NCBI GenBank assembly: GCA_030546905.1
Contig: JAUOPI010000005.1
Coordinates: forward strand, 62,001-126,000
Reading direction: 5' to 3'
DNA length: 64,000 nucleotides
DNA from: Granulosicoccaceae sp. 1_MG-2023
Lineage (GTDB): Bacteria; Pseudomonadota; Gammaproteobacteria; Granulosicoccales; Granulosicoccaceae
The notes beneath the pieces are model-generated. The model had not been told where the DNA came from and did not search any database. It worked only from the letters and a program-made list of their open reading frames with translations. Made by a program: the position numbers and the translations under genes. Each line of letters opens with the position of its first letter. Within the stretch, counting starts at the first letter, position 1. Below are positions 26,727 to 35,297 of the stretch, one piece after another.

Positions 26727-28001
26727 GTGCAACTGAGTTCGGCAAGTCAGGATCAACTACAGCAATGGGCGCAGGAACTGGAGCAGCAGTACGCTGGCAT
26801 TCGTGAGCAGGGCCTGAAACTGGATCTGACCCGCGGTAAGCCGTCGGCTGATCAGCTTGATCTTGCCAATGCGCTGGATGGCGATCTGGGCGGCGATTAC
26901 CGCGCGCCCGACGGCACGGACGTGCGTAACTACGGCGGGCTTGACGGCTTGCCGGATATGAAAGCCTTTGCCGCGGAGCTGTTCGGTGTGCCGGCCGGCG
27001 AAGTGCTGATCGGCGGCAACAGCAGCCTGACGCTGATGTATCAGCAGATTCAGTTCGCCTGGACGTTCGGTGTCGGTAAAGACGGTAAAGCCTGGAAAGA
27101 CGAAGGCACCGTGCGCTTTCTCTGCCCCGTGCCGGGCTACGACCGTCATTTTGCCGTCACTGAGGAGTTCGGCATCGAGATGATTCCGGTGCCCTTGACC
27201 GAAAACGGTCCGGACATGGATGTGGTGGAAAAACTGATCGCCGAAGACAAGTCGATCCGCGGTATGTGGTGTGTGCCGAAGTATTCCAACCCCACCGGCT
27301 GCATTTACAGCGATGAGACCGTCGACCGCATCGCCGCACTGGGCAAGATTGCCGCGCCGAATTTCCGCGTTATGTGGGATAACGCCTATGCCGTGCATGA
27401 TCTGGACGAGGCGTTGCCGCTGGCCAATATCCGCGAGGCCTGCGAAAAACACGGTACGCTCAATTCCGTGGTGCAGTTCGCGTCCACTTCCAAGGTCACC
27501 TTTGCCGGTGCCGGCGTGGCCTTTATGGCCGCCTCGCAGGAGAATCTGGCGCGCTTTAAACAGCATCTGGGCATCGCCAGCATCGGGCCGGACAAGGTCA
27601 ACCAGCTTCGCCATCTGCGTTTGTTAAAGGATGCCGGTGCGCTGCGTGCGCATATGAAACAGCATGCTGAACTGCTGCGGCCGCGTTTCGACGCTGTGCT
27701 CGAGGCACTTGATACGGCCTTCGGTGATTCCGATATCGCCGAATGGACGCGTCCCAGGGGCGGCTATTTTGTCTCGTTCAATTCCCGTCCCGGTCTGGCC
27801 GGCGAAATTGTCCGTCTGGCCAAGGAAGCCGGTGTGGTGCTGACGCCGGCCGGTGCGACCTTCCCTTACGGCAAGGACGAGCAGGACCGCAATATCCGCA
27901 TTGCGCCCTCGTTCCCGAGTCTGGATAACATCCGCGCGGCGATGGAGGTGTTTGTGGTCTGTGTGAAACTCGCGTCAGTCCGCCAGGCGCTGGCTTCCTG
28001 A
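26727..28001 (+). CDS. class I aminotransferase, aspartate-aminotransferase Ic type
   Basis: This 424-residue PLP enzyme belongs to the group containing Corynebacterium-type aspartate aminotransferase (family once labelled MocR-like aminotransferase). Visible: LTRGKPSADQLDLA, YGGLDGLPDMK, GGNSSLTLMYQ, PKYSNPTGCIYSDET, WDNAYAVHDLD, and the PLP lysine in FASTSKVTFAGAG. It probably transfers the amino group between aspartate or alanine and 2-oxoglutarate; the substrate is not proven. GTG at 26727 is 6 nt after GGGGAG. Frame opens earlier at 26622 without a good ribosome site. Monocistronic with its own terminator. Confidence 0.88.
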   Translation: MQLSSASQDQLQQWAQELEQQYAGIREQGLKLDLTRGKPSADQLDLANALDGDLGGDYRAPDGTDVRNYGGLDGLPDMKAFAAELFGVPAGEVLIGGNSSLTLMYQQIQFAWTFGVGKDGKAWKDEGTVRFLCPVPGYDRHFAVTEEFGIEMIPVPLTENGPDMDVVEKLIAEDKSIRGMWCVPKYSNPTGCIYSDETVDRIAALGKIAAPNFRVMWDNAYAVHDLDEALPLANIREACEKHGTLNSVVQFASTSKVTFAGAGVAFMAASQENLARFKQHLGIASIGPDKVNQLRHLRLLKDAGALRAHMKQHAELLRPRFDAVLEALDTAFGDSDIAEWTRPRGGYFVSFNSRPGLAGEIVRLAKEAGVVLTPAGATFPYGKDEQDRNIRIAPSFPSLDNIRAAMEVFVVCVKLASVRQALAS

Positions 28002-28026
28002 AGCTGACAGCACCGCAGCGCAAAAG

Positions 28027-28061
28027 AAAAAGGCCCGGTAAGTGATTACCGGGCCTTTTTT
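28027..28061 (+). terminator. Rho-independent terminator after aminotransferase gene
   Basis: The stem AAAAAGGCCCGGTAA/TTACCGGGCCTTTTT has a tiny 4-nt loop and a T tract. It lies 25 bp after the stop, and with A and T tracts on both sides it could also serve the convergent DUF1127 gene. Confidence 0.9.
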
Positions 28062-28148
28062 CATGGCTGCAGCTTAAGTTTTACAACGGTGCCGGCGGCG
28101 GGGCAGGGACGCAGTACTGTGCCGCGCTGGCGCTTGCCGTGTAAGAAC

Positions 28149-28403
28149 TCAGGCAACGCGGGCCAGAGTCGGCGTCTGCTCCTGCGCGGTGTGCACCGGC
28201 TGTGCGGGTGTCAGATAGGCCGGGCGGTCTTCTTCCGTGCGCCACGGCCAGGCTTCAGCGCCTTCTTGCAAAAGCGCCCGTGAAAAGCCCAGATCTTCCA
28301 GATAACGGTCGCTCAGGTTGAGTAGTTCGCGGCGCGCACGTTCGCGGCCGACGGTTTCGAATACAGCGGTGAGACGGGTGAAAAATTCGCTTGCTGTTGC
28401 CAT
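28149..28403 (-). CDS. DUF1127 (YjiS-like) small protein
   Basis: An 84-residue protein. The DUF1127 core REL-LNLSDRYLEDLGFSRALL occupies residues about 26-49 and is arginine-rich and helical, as in YjiS. In other proteobacteria DUF1127 proteins have been linked to RNA binding and to phosphate and carbon metabolism. AGGAG lies 7 nt before the ATG at 28403. Divergent from a LysR-type regulator gene 130 bp away, which is a plausible regulator. Confidence 0.82.
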   Translation of the reverse strand: MATASEFFTRLTAVFETVGRERARRELLNLSDRYLEDLGFSRALLQEGAEAWPWRTEEDRPAYLTPAQPVHTAQEQTPTLARVA

Positions 28404-28432
28404 GGTTGTTCTCCTGCACAATGAAATACGCT

Positions 28433-28449
28433 GGCGCTGCGTCAGCGCC
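28433..28449. promoter_or_regulatory. GC palindrome in the DUF1127/LysR intergenic region
   Basis: GGCGCTG-CGT-CAGCGCC is a perfect 7-bp dyad. It would form a hairpin in the 5' leader of the DUF1127 mRNA or could be a protein site. Function unknown. Confidence 0.35.
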
Positions 28450-28471
28450 GTGATGTGAAAGATAGCGGCAA

Positions 28472-28489
28472 TTTGTGCAATGCAACAAA
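28472..28489. promoter_or_regulatory. candidate LysR-type operator
   Basis: TTTGT and ACAAA arms are separated by 8 nt, a dyad in the style of LysR-family boxes. It sits in the shared promoter region, 44 bp before the regulator's ATG. Autoregulation and control of the DUF1127 gene are inferred. Confidence 0.4.
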
Positions 28490-28533
28490 CGAGTTATTAT
28501 CACCCTTGAGTCAAAATTTCCTAAACTCCAATC

Positions 28534-29505
28534 ATGCATCAGCGTTTACCCCCACTCAACGCGCTCCGCGCATTCGAAGCTGCAGCCCGGCATTGCAGCT
28601 TCTCCCGTGCGGCCGAAGAGCTCTCGGTTACCAAGGCGGCGATCAGTCATCAGATCCGCACGCTGGAGGACTATCTGGGCTTTCCGCTGTTCGTGCGCCA
28701 CAACCGCGGCATCAGTCTTACCCCCGCCGGTGAAAGGGCGCTACCCGGCTTGCGGGCAGGCTTTGACATGCTTGGCGAGGCGGTCAATGCCATGCGCAGT
28801 GTGCCGGGTGAGGCGGAAATGATCGCGGTCTGGATGGCGCCGTCGTTTGCCACCAAATGGCTGATTCCGCGCTTGCACCGCTTCTCTGCGACGCATCCGG
28901 AAATCGATATGCGGATCATGAGTGATGTGCAGTTGCTGGACGTCAACAGTGGTATGGAAGCCATCGAGCGCCTGACCCGCACACACGAGGTCGATGTGGT
29001 GATCCGCTTCGGTTCCGGCGATTACCCCGGTTACCACGTGGACAGGATGTTTGATGTGGAAGGCGTGCCCTTGTGCAGCCCGGTCCTGTTAAGCGATCCC
29101 AAGCGCCCGCGTCTGTGCCAACCGCAGGATCTCGCCCGCCATGTGTTGTTGCATGACGACACCGACTACCCGGGCCGGCCGACCTGGGCGGCATGGCTTG
29201 AAACCTATGCTGTCAGCGGGGTGAATCCGCGCCGCGGGCTGCACTTCAATCACGTGCAGATGGCCATGGAGGCGGCCATAGACGGGCAGGGCATTCTTCT
29301 GAGTATCGACGAGCTGGCGCGCTTTGATGTGGGCGAAGGACGGCTGGTTGTGCCGTTTGATATGCGCCTGCCGCTTGAGCACAGCTACCACGTGGTGCGT
29401 AGCGAAACAGCCCAGCAGCGGCGGCCGGTGCGCCAGTTTGTCCGCTGGTTGCTTAAGGAAGCGGCCGATATCCGTGACGCGCAGAGCCTGCAGTCCGTCA
29501 ATTGA
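28534..29505 (+). CDS. LysR-type transcriptional regulator, GcvA-like
   Basis: This 323-residue DNA-binding regulator has an N-terminal winged HTH (LNALRAFEAAARHCSFSRAA through HQIRTLEDYLGFPLF, residues 8-56). The effector domain has the GcvA-subgroup pattern. It is not next to gcv glycine-cleavage genes, so the name only marks similarity. Divergent from the DUF1127 gene, its likeliest local target. The start codon has no strong ribosome site. Confidence 0.88.
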   Translation: MHQRLPPLNALRAFEAAARHCSFSRAAEELSVTKAAISHQIRTLEDYLGFPLFVRHNRGISLTPAGERALPGLRAGFDMLGEAVNAMRSVPGEAEMIAVWMAPSFATKWLIPRLHRFSATHPEIDMRIMSDVQLLDVNSGMEAIERLTRTHEVDVVIRFGSGDYPGYHVDRMFDVEGVPLCSPVLLSDPKRPRLCQPQDLARHVLLHDDTDYPGRPTWAAWLETYAVSGVNPRRGLHFNHVQMAMEAAIDGQGILLSIDELARFDVGEGRLVVPFDMRLPLEHSYHVVRSETAQQRRPVRQFVRWLLKEAADIRDAQSLQSVN

Positions 29506-29666
29506 GTTTTTCTATCCCTTTTTCAGTGCTGACAAACCGTCCTGATTGGCGAGCGTTTTGCTTACTTGGGCGGCGTTAGGTTAAGACAATCTGCAGCTGC
29601 CGGAAAAAATCCGCAACTATTTTGAAATTCCCTTACAAAACAGTGCGTTATGGAATGAAAAAAAAG

Positions 29667-29694
29667 TTGGATTTTTGGCAGAAAGTAATAGAAT
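29667..29694 (+). promoter_or_regulatory. candidate promoter for the acidic-tailed unknown protein
   Basis: TTGGAT and TAGAAT are separated by 16 bp, in an AT-rich stretch 62 bp before the ATG at 29756. Confidence 0.4.
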
Positions 29695-29755
29695 TCGCAG
29701 AAATTGTTAACGCATTTTTAACGCTGTCTTTGCTCCTCAGGAGGGTTAACAACAC

Positions 29756-30190
29756 ATGGCTGCTTCCCCGAACACGTCACTCTGGTACGGCAAACTGGAA
29801 ACCAAGCGCAACGCCTCCGTCGTCATTCGCGACGATAGTCTGCCGCAGGCGCTGGCAGGGCGGTTGTACCTTTATAATGTTGAGCGCGATCAGATCGTCG
29901 AGTATGTCGAAGAGATCGTCGGTTCCAAGCTGCGTGAGCTGACGCAGGAGGAAATCGATGCACTCGACAGCGATCTGAACAAACGCTTCACCGCGGCGCG
30001 CAAAGAATTCATGAAGACGCACGACAATCGCAGCAAAGTGCTGAATTTGCGTGAGGAAGAGGCCGGAGCCAAGCCGGCGGCAGAGAAAGCCGATCTTGAT
30101 GAGCTGGACGAAGTCAGTGATGTCGAAGCCGATATGGAGGATGATATCGACTCTGACGTCTGGGAAGATGACGAGGAAATGTCGGCCTGA
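29756..30190 (+). CDS. unrecognised protein with acidic C-terminal tail
   Basis: A 144-residue soluble protein with no family I recognise. Residues 1-55 look like mixed beta structure, 56-90 are a charged helix rich in Arg/Lys/Glu (ALDSDLNKRFTAARKEF), and the last 45 residues are almost entirely Asp/Glu with hydrophobic spacers ending DVWEDDEEMSA. No signal peptide or helix suited to membranes. It has a clear GGAGG ribosome site and its own promoter-like element and terminator, so it is very likely a real monocistronic gene. The acidic tail would fit interaction with a basic partner; that is only inference. Confidence 0.8.
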   Translation: MAASPNTSLWYGKLETKRNASVVIRDDSLPQALAGRLYLYNVERDQIVEYVEEIVGSKLRELTQEEIDALDSDLNKRFTAARKEFMKTHDNRSKVLNLREEEAGAKPAAEKADLDELDEVSDVEADMEDDIDSDVWEDDEEMSA

Positions 30191-30287
30191 TCGCAGGCAG
30201 GCAGCGATTCTGCAGTGATAGCGGGGCGGCGGTGACGTTGCCGCCCGGTGCGTTCTGAGCGCCGCGTCTACAGAAATTCAGGAGCAG

Positions 30288-30311
30288 CAAAGCCCCTTAG
30301 CGGGGCTTTTT
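30288..30311 (+). terminator. Rho-independent terminator after the unknown protein gene
   Basis: AAAGCCCC-TTAG-CGGGGCTTTTT: a strong 7-8 bp stem with T tract, about 100 bp after the stop codon and before the EF-G2 leader. Confidence 0.9.
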
Positions 30312-30571
30312 AGCGCCTTTCCAAAAAATTCACCATTTCAGTCCGGAATTTGGTTAAAATGCCGGGTTTTTCCGAGACAGCCTTTCGCGGCAGGCTCTGA
30401 GCGTGTCTGGACTTGTCCGGAACGGAGTTACTCCGTGCCCTTCATGTCCGGGTGCGCGAGGCAGCGGCCGCGGGGTCGCGTTACCGCAATCGCGGGGACA
30501 TGACACGCGTTGGATCGGGGCGGTCTCCCGACCTTCGATACGCCCAATTGAGTGCACATACGAGTATTAAC
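30312..30571 (+). other. long structured leader of the second EF-G gene
   Basis: About 260 bp without a convincing gene. A weak -10-like TAAAAT lies at 30355-30360 with no good -35. If used, the mRNA would carry about 200 nt of leader. That leader contains a perfect hairpin, ACGGAG-TTA-CTCCGT (30422-30436), and an AGCCT/AGGCT stem (about 30380-30397). An in-frame GTG at 30413 is possible but has no family support. Confidence 0.4.
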
Positions 30572-32656
30572 ATGACTGATCTATCTCTCTACCGAAACAT
30601 CGGTATTTTCGCGCACGTGGATGCAGGTAAAACGACAACCACGGAACGTATCCTGAAATTGACCGGTAAGATCCATAAGCTCGGTGAGACTCATGATGGG
30701 TCAGCCACCACCGACTTTATGGAACAAGAGCAGGAACGCGGTATTACTATCCAGTCGGCCGCAACATCGTGCTTCTGGGACGGTCACCGTTTCAACATCA
30801 TCGACACTCCCGGACACGTTGACTTCACCATCGAAGTGTACCGCTCGCTGAAAGTGCTTGACGGCGGCGTCGGTGTTTTCTGTGGCTCCGGTGGTGTAGA
30901 ACCGCAATCCGAAACCAACTGGCGTTATGCGAACGAGTCCGGTGTTGCACGTATTATCTTCGTCAACAAACTCGACCGTATGGGTGCTGATTTCTACCGC
31001 GTGGTCAAGCAGATCGAAGACGTGCTGGCAGCCAAGCCGGTGGTCATGACACTGCCGATCGGCACGGAAGATGATTTCGTCGGTGTGGTTGATGTACTGA
31101 CCAAGAAAGCCTGGGTCTGGGATGAGTCCGGCGATCCGATGAAGTACGAAATCAAAGACGTGCCGGAAGACATGGTTGACCTGGTTGATGAGTACCGTGA
31201 AAAACTCATCGACACTGTCGTCGAGCAGGACGATGACGCCATGGAAAAATACCTGGAAGGTGAAGAGCCGGATATCGACACGCTGAAAGCGTGCATCCGC
31301 AAAGGCACCATCAACCTGGACTTCTTCCCGACGTTCTGTGGTTCTGCTTTCAAAAACAAAGGCGTGCAGCTGGTGCTCAACGGCGTTGTTGAATACCTGC
31401 CGAGCCCGACTGAAGTTAAACCGCAGCCGGAAGTGGATCTGGAAGGTAACGAAACCGGCGAATACGCCATCGTTGATCCGGAAAAACCGCTGCGCGCGCT
31501 GGCATTCAAAATCATGGATGACCGCTTCGGCGCCCTGACCTTTATCCGCATTTACTCCGGTAAGCTGGAAAAAGGCATGACCGTGCTGAATACGTTCACA
31601 GGTAAAACCGAACGTATCGGCCGTATCGTGGAAATGCACGCTGACTCACGTGAAGAGCTCGACTCGGCACAGGCCGGCGACATCATCGCGGTAGTCGGTA
31701 TGAAAAACGTGCAGACCGGTCACACCCTGTGTGATCCGAAATCACCGGCCACACTGGAGCCGATGGTCTTCCCGGATCCGGTCATCTCCATCGCGGTTGC
31801 GCCGAAAGACAAAGGTGCTTCCGAGAAGCTGGGCGTGGCGCTGGGCAAAATGCTGGCAGAAGATCCGTCCTTCTACGTTGAAACTGATGAAGACAGCGGT
31901 GAAACCATCCTCAAAGGTATGGGTGAGCTGCACCTGGATATCAAAATCGATATTCTGCGCCGCACCTTCGGTGTTGAGGTTGAAGTGGGCAAGCCGCAGG
32001 TGGCTTACCGTGAAACCATCACGCAGCGCGTTGAAGACAGCTACACGCACAAGAAACAATCCGGTGGTTCAGGTCAGTTCGGTAAGATCGATTACGTTAT
32101 CGAGCCGGGTGAGCCGGGTTCCGGTTTTGTCTTCGAGTCCACTGTAACCGGTGGTAACGTACCGCGTGAATTCTGGCCGGCTGTTGAGAAAGGCTTCGAG
32201 GCCAGCATGGTTGAAGGCGTACTGGCGGGCTTCCCGCTGCTCGACTTCAAAGTCACGCTGACTGACGGTGCTTTCCACGCGGTTGACTCCTCGGCTATCG
32301 CGTTTGAAATCGCGGCCAAAGGCGCTTACCGCCAGTCTATTCCGAAGGCGGGACCGCAGTTGATTGAGCCGATCATGAAGGTTGACGTTTTCACGCCGGA
32401 AGATCACGTCGGTGATGTTATCGGTGACCTGAACCGTCGCCGCGGCATGATCAAATCGCAGGAGCCGGGTCCGACCGGTGTGCGTATCAAAGCAGACGTG
32501 CCGCTGGCTGAAATGTTCGGCTATATCGGTGACCTGCGTACCATGACATCAGGACGTGGTCAGTTCTCCATGGAGTTCTCCCACTACCTGGCGTGCCCGA
32601 AAAACGTTTCGGATGCGGTTGTCAAAGAAGTACAGGAGCGCAAAGCGGCGAAATAA
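30572..32656 (+). CDS. fusA2: elongation factor G, second (non-str-operon) copy
   Basis: This 694-residue GTPase of the EF-G family has G1 [12 protein letters not shown], switch residues in [12 protein letters not shown]3 DTPGHVDF, G4 NKLDRMG and all five domains. It differs from the str-operon EF-G also in this window: [15 protein letters not shown] here against [15 protein letters not shown] there. In Pseudomonas aeruginosa two EF-G paralogues are reported to share translocation and ribosome recycling; which role this copy has is unknown. It is monocistronic, with a terminator 24 bp behind. The ATG at 30572 gives the standard N-terminus. Confidence 0.94.
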   Translation: MTDLSLYRNIGIFAHVDAGKTTTTERILKLTGKIHKLGETHDGSATTDFMEQEQERGITIQSAATSCFWDGHRFNIIDTPGHVDFTIEVYRSLKVLDGGVGVFCGSGGVEPQSETNWRYANESGVARIIFVNKLDRMGADFYRVVKQIEDVLAAKPVVMTLPIGTEDDFVGVVDVLTKKAWVWDESGDPMKYEIKDVPEDMVDLVDEYREKLIDTVVEQDDDAMEKYLEGEEPDIDTLKACIRKGTINLDFFPTFCGSAFKNKGVQLVLNGVVEYLPSPTEVKPQPEVDLEGNETGEYAIVDPEKPLRALAFKIMDDRFGALTFIRIYSGKLEKGMTVLNTFTGKTERIGRIVEMHADSREELDSAQAGDIIAVVGMKNVQTGHTLCDPKSPATLEPMVFPDPVISIAVAPKDKGASEKLGVALGKMLAEDPSFYVETDEDSGETILKGMGELHLDIKIDILRRTFGVEVEVGKPQVAYRETITQRVEDSYTHKKQSGGSGQFGKIDYVIEPGEPGSGFVFESTVTGGNVPREFWPAVEKGFEASMVEGVLAGFPLLDFKVTLTDGAFHAVDSSAIAFEIAAKGAYRQSIPKAGPQLIEPIMKVDVFTPEDHVGDVIGDLNRRRGMIKSQEPGPTGVRIKADVPLAEMFGYIGDLRTMTSGRGQFSMEFSHYLACPKNVSDAVVKEVQERKAAK

Positions 32657-32680
32657 TCCGCCTTGCCAACCGTACCGACG

Positions 32681-32712
32681 AAAAGCCCGGCCGGCAACGA
32701 CCGGGCTTTTTT
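32681..32712 (+). terminator. Rho-independent terminator after fusA2
   Basis: A 10-bp stem AAAAGCCCGG/CCGGGCTTTT with a 10-nt loop and T tract. Confidence 0.9.
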
Positions 32713-32844
32713 GTGCGCGCGTGGTTTATTCTGCGGGCTGGTCGTCAAGTCTGATCTGTGAAATACTCAAATTGTGAAATTGTAATGCGTGTTTGTGTAA
32801 GTACTGCTTTTGTGATTTAAGCCTCATTTTATGGAGGGATCAGC

Positions 32845-33300
32845 GTGCGACATCTGGATATCTACCTGCATCAGCTCGGTGCACCATTGCGATTGAAACT
32901 CTGGGTTTTCTCACTGCTCGGTGTGTATTTTCTGGCCCGGGCGGTGTGGCGCGTCGATGCTGTCGAGTTGCCGTTTCACTATGTGTTGCTGGTTGTGCCG
33001 GGCGTGATGATGGCGATCGCCTTGCAGCGCCTGGAAAAGACCGAACTGATCCGCATCAACGGTCTGCTGGCTCAGCGCCTTAATCTGTTTGCGGTCCTGT
33101 TGATTATCGGTTGGCTGGCGTCTGTGAAGTTATGGCTGCCCGGCGTGGTGGCGCTGGTGGCGGATTTCCCCAACGAAGCGCTGCAAATGGCCACTGCCGG
33201 CTTCCTGTTGTCGCGGGTAGTGATGACCTGGCGGCGTATCGAGCAGTTCCTGGGCCGTGAAAATCGCCGCCACAGCCTGCACCTGGTGCCGCAAATCTGA
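32845..33300 (+). CDS. small polytopic membrane protein of unknown function
   Basis: A 151-residue protein with about four hydrophobic segments (18-36, 45-62, 80-100, 108-128) and a basic C-terminus. No family recognised. The GTG at 32845 has GGAGG 7 nt before it, supporting a real gene. It lies between fusA2 and hemN on the same strand with 82 bp to hemN. Confidence 0.7.
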   Translation: MRHLDIYLHQLGAPLRLKLWVFSLLGVYFLARAVWRVDAVELPFHYVLLVVPGVMMAIALQRLEKTELIRINGLLAQRLNLFAVLLIIGWLASVKLWLPGVVALVADFPNEALQMATAGFLLSRVVMTWRRIEQFLGRENRRHSLHLVPQI

Positions 33301-33381
33301 AGCGCGTTTGACTCAGGTTTGGTGGTCGGGCGCGTGCATGTCGTAGAATCGGCGCTTTAAAGCTATTTTGCCGGAATTTCT

Positions 33382-34770
33382 ATGACCCGCCTGCAATTTG
33401 ATCCTGAGTTGATCAAGCGTTACGACAAAGCCGGACCCCGTTACACATCCTATCCAACGGCGGTTTCCTTCACGCCGGAGTTCACTGTTGCTGACTACCG
33501 GCAACATGCCGCGCTTAGTCATGAGCGCGGCGACAGCGCGCCACTGTCGCTGTATTTCCATATCCCGTTCTGCGACACCGTCTGTTTCTACTGTGCCTGC
33601 AACAAGATTGCGACCAAGGATTACAGCAAAGCCGACACCTATCTCGATTACCTCTACCGTGAGATCGACATGCATGCGGCCTTGTACGACCGCAGCCGCA
33701 CGGTTGAACAGTTGCATTTCGGTGGTGGCACGCCGACCTTTTTGTCGGTCAGTCAGATGCGTGCGCTGATGGAGAAAATCCGCTCGGCATTTACTCTGCT
33801 CGACGGCGATCAGGGTGAGTACTCCATTGAAATCGACCCGCGTTCGGTGACGGATGAGACCATCGCAGCGCTTCGCGGGATGGGGTTTAACCGGTTCAGT
33901 CTCGGTGTGCAGGATGTCAACGAGCAGGTGCAGAAAGCGGTGAACCGGATCCAGCCGCTGTCCATGAGCCGCGATATTATCGAGGCCTGCCGCCGCCACG
34001 GTGCCGGCTCGGTCAGTGTCGATCTGATTTACGGTTTGCCGTTTCAGACCGTGGAAAGCTTCACCACCACCCTGGATGAAATCATCCGCCTGTCACCGGA
34101 TCGCCTGTCGGTCTTTAACTATGCGCACCTGCCGACCCTGTTCAAGCCGCAGCGGCGTATTAATGAGGCGGACCTGCCCGCAGCAGAGGTCAAGCTGCAG
34201 ATCCTTGATCTGACCATCGCCAAGCTTACCGGGGCCGGTTACGAATATATCGGTATGGATCATTTTGCCAAGCCGCAGGACGAGCTGGCGCAGGCGCAGA
34301 AAAACGGCACGCTGCATCGTAATTTCCAGGGCTATACCACCCATGCCGAATGCGATCTGGTGGCCATGGGCGTCAGTGCCATCAGCAGTGTCGCCGATTG
34401 CTATGCGCAGAACGAAAAAGAGCTCGATGCCTATTATGCGCGCATCGACGCGGGCGAAATCCCTATTACCCGCGGGCTGTCGCTGACCCGTGACGATGTG
34501 ATCCGGCGCGAAGTGATTCAGGAGCTGGCCTGTCATTTCAGGCTCGATTTCGCCGCGCTGGGTGAACGCCTGGGTCTGGACTTCGCGTCCTATTTTGCGC
34601 CCGAGCTGAGCGATGGCATGAAGCATCTGATCGATGACGGGCTGGTCCGTCTGACGTCTGATGATTTGCAGGTGCTGCCGGCCGGCCGCTTCCTGATCCG
34701 CAACATCTGCATGGTGTTTGACCGCCGTCTGCGCGAGCAGAAAGAGCAGCGCTTCTCCCGTGTGATCTGA
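33382..34770 (+). CDS. hemN: oxygen-independent coproporphyrinogen III oxidase
   Basis: This 462-residue radical-SAM enzyme carries out anaerobic oxidation of coproporphyrinogen III to protoporphyrinogen IX in haem synthesis. The iron-sulfur motif is CX3CX2CXC at Cys64, 68, 71 and 73 (FCDTVCFYCACN). The N-terminal GPRYTSYPTA, then GGGTPTF and the HemN-specific C-terminal domain, mark true HemN rather than HemW. An FNR site expected for such a gene was not found in the 81 bp upstream. Confidence 0.95.
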   Translation: MTRLQFDPELIKRYDKAGPRYTSYPTAVSFTPEFTVADYRQHAALSHERGDSAPLSLYFHIPFCDTVCFYCACNKIATKDYSKADTYLDYLYREIDMHAALYDRSRTVEQLHFGGGTPTFLSVSQMRALMEKIRSAFTLLDGDQGEYSIEIDPRSVTDETIAALRGMGFNRFSLGVQDVNEQVQKAVNRIQPLSMSRDIIEACRRHGAGSVSVDLIYGLPFQTVESFTTTLDEIIRLSPDRLSVFNYAHLPTLFKPQRRINEADLPAAEVKLQILDLTIAKLTGAGYEYIGMDHFAKPQDELAQAQKNGTLHRNFQGYTTHAECDLVAMGVSAISSVADCYAQNEKELDAYYARIDAGEIPITRGLSLTRDDVIRREVIQELACHFRLDFAALGERLGLDFASYFAPELSDGMKHLIDDGLVRLTSDDLQVLPAGRFLIRNICMVFDRRLREQKEQRFSRVI

Positions 34771-34774
34771 CCAG

Positions 34775-34801
34775 GCGCCGGCTGCGCTCTGCGGCCGGCG
34801 C
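34775..34801 (+). terminator. GC hairpin after hemN
   Basis: Arms GCGCCGGC and GCCGGCGC enclose an 11-nt loop directly after the hemN stop. There is no T tract, so termination strength is doubtful. Confidence 0.4.
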
Positions 34802-35022
34802 GTCCCCTCCTGTTGGCAGTCTGCGCCGCGCGCTCTGTCTTAAATCCTTTCATTATTCCCGCATGGTGCTTGTATCTTTTTGCAGCGCCGGATTTTATTT
34901 TCAGTTTCTCCGGAACTCTTTTTTATCACGCCTGACAAAAGGTTCGCATGTGACGTTTTTTAAACTTCAGGTGAGATTGTTCTAGTACTTTTTATTTAAT
35001 AAATAATTGCCGGAGAAAACTT
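34802..35022 (+). promoter_or_regulatory. AT-rich promoter region of the bufferin-like operon
   Basis: From about 34840 the base composition becomes clearly AT-rich against GC-rich neighbours. A possible sigma-70 site is TTGTTC (34977-34982) with a TAAATA-type -10 about 17 bp on. A GGAAC element near 34912 could be an ECF-type -35. No gene for a sigma factor or regulator is next to the operon. The GCCGGAG ribosome site precedes the ATG at 35023. Confidence 0.35.
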
Positions 35023-35286
35023 ATGAGCAAAAAGAATACTGTTGCAATGGCTGCTGTCGGTTCCCTGATGGCGCTGGGTATGTCTATGGCTTCAACAGGT
35101 GCCATAGCTGCAGAAAAAGATATGGAAAAATGCTTCGGGGTAGTGAAGGCGGGTAAGAACGATTGCGCTACGGCGACTTCATCCTGCGCCGGTACTTCCA
35201 CTGAAGACGCGCAGAAAGATGCTTTTGTCGTGATGCCGGCAGGTCTTTGCGACAAGCTTCCCGGTGGCAGTACGGAAGCCGGCTGA
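35023..35286 (+). CDS. bufA: bufferin-type RiPP precursor (DUF2282 family)
   Basis: An 87-residue protein with a Sec signal peptide (likely cut after AIAA, residue 30) and four cysteines at 37, 48, 55 and 76 in the core pattern EKCFGVVKAGKNDC-SSC-GLC. This is the DUF2282 / bufferin 1 pattern. In characterised bufferins an MNIO enzyme converts core cysteines to thiooxazole-type heterocycles and the product binds copper in the periplasm; modification here is inferred. First gene of a four-gene operon; the next gene starts 11 nt downstream. Its AT-rich composition stands out. Confidence 0.88.
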   Translation: MSKKNTVAMAAVGSLMALGMSMASTGAIAAEKDMEKCFGVVKAGKNDCATATSSCAGTSTEDAQKDAFVVMPAGLCDKLPGGSTEAG

Positions 35287-35297
35287 GTCATTGGTAC

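Noticed and set aside
33301-33381. Possible FNR site before hemN
   Set aside because: No TTGAT-N4-ATCAA-like dyad was found in this stretch, so none is claimed.
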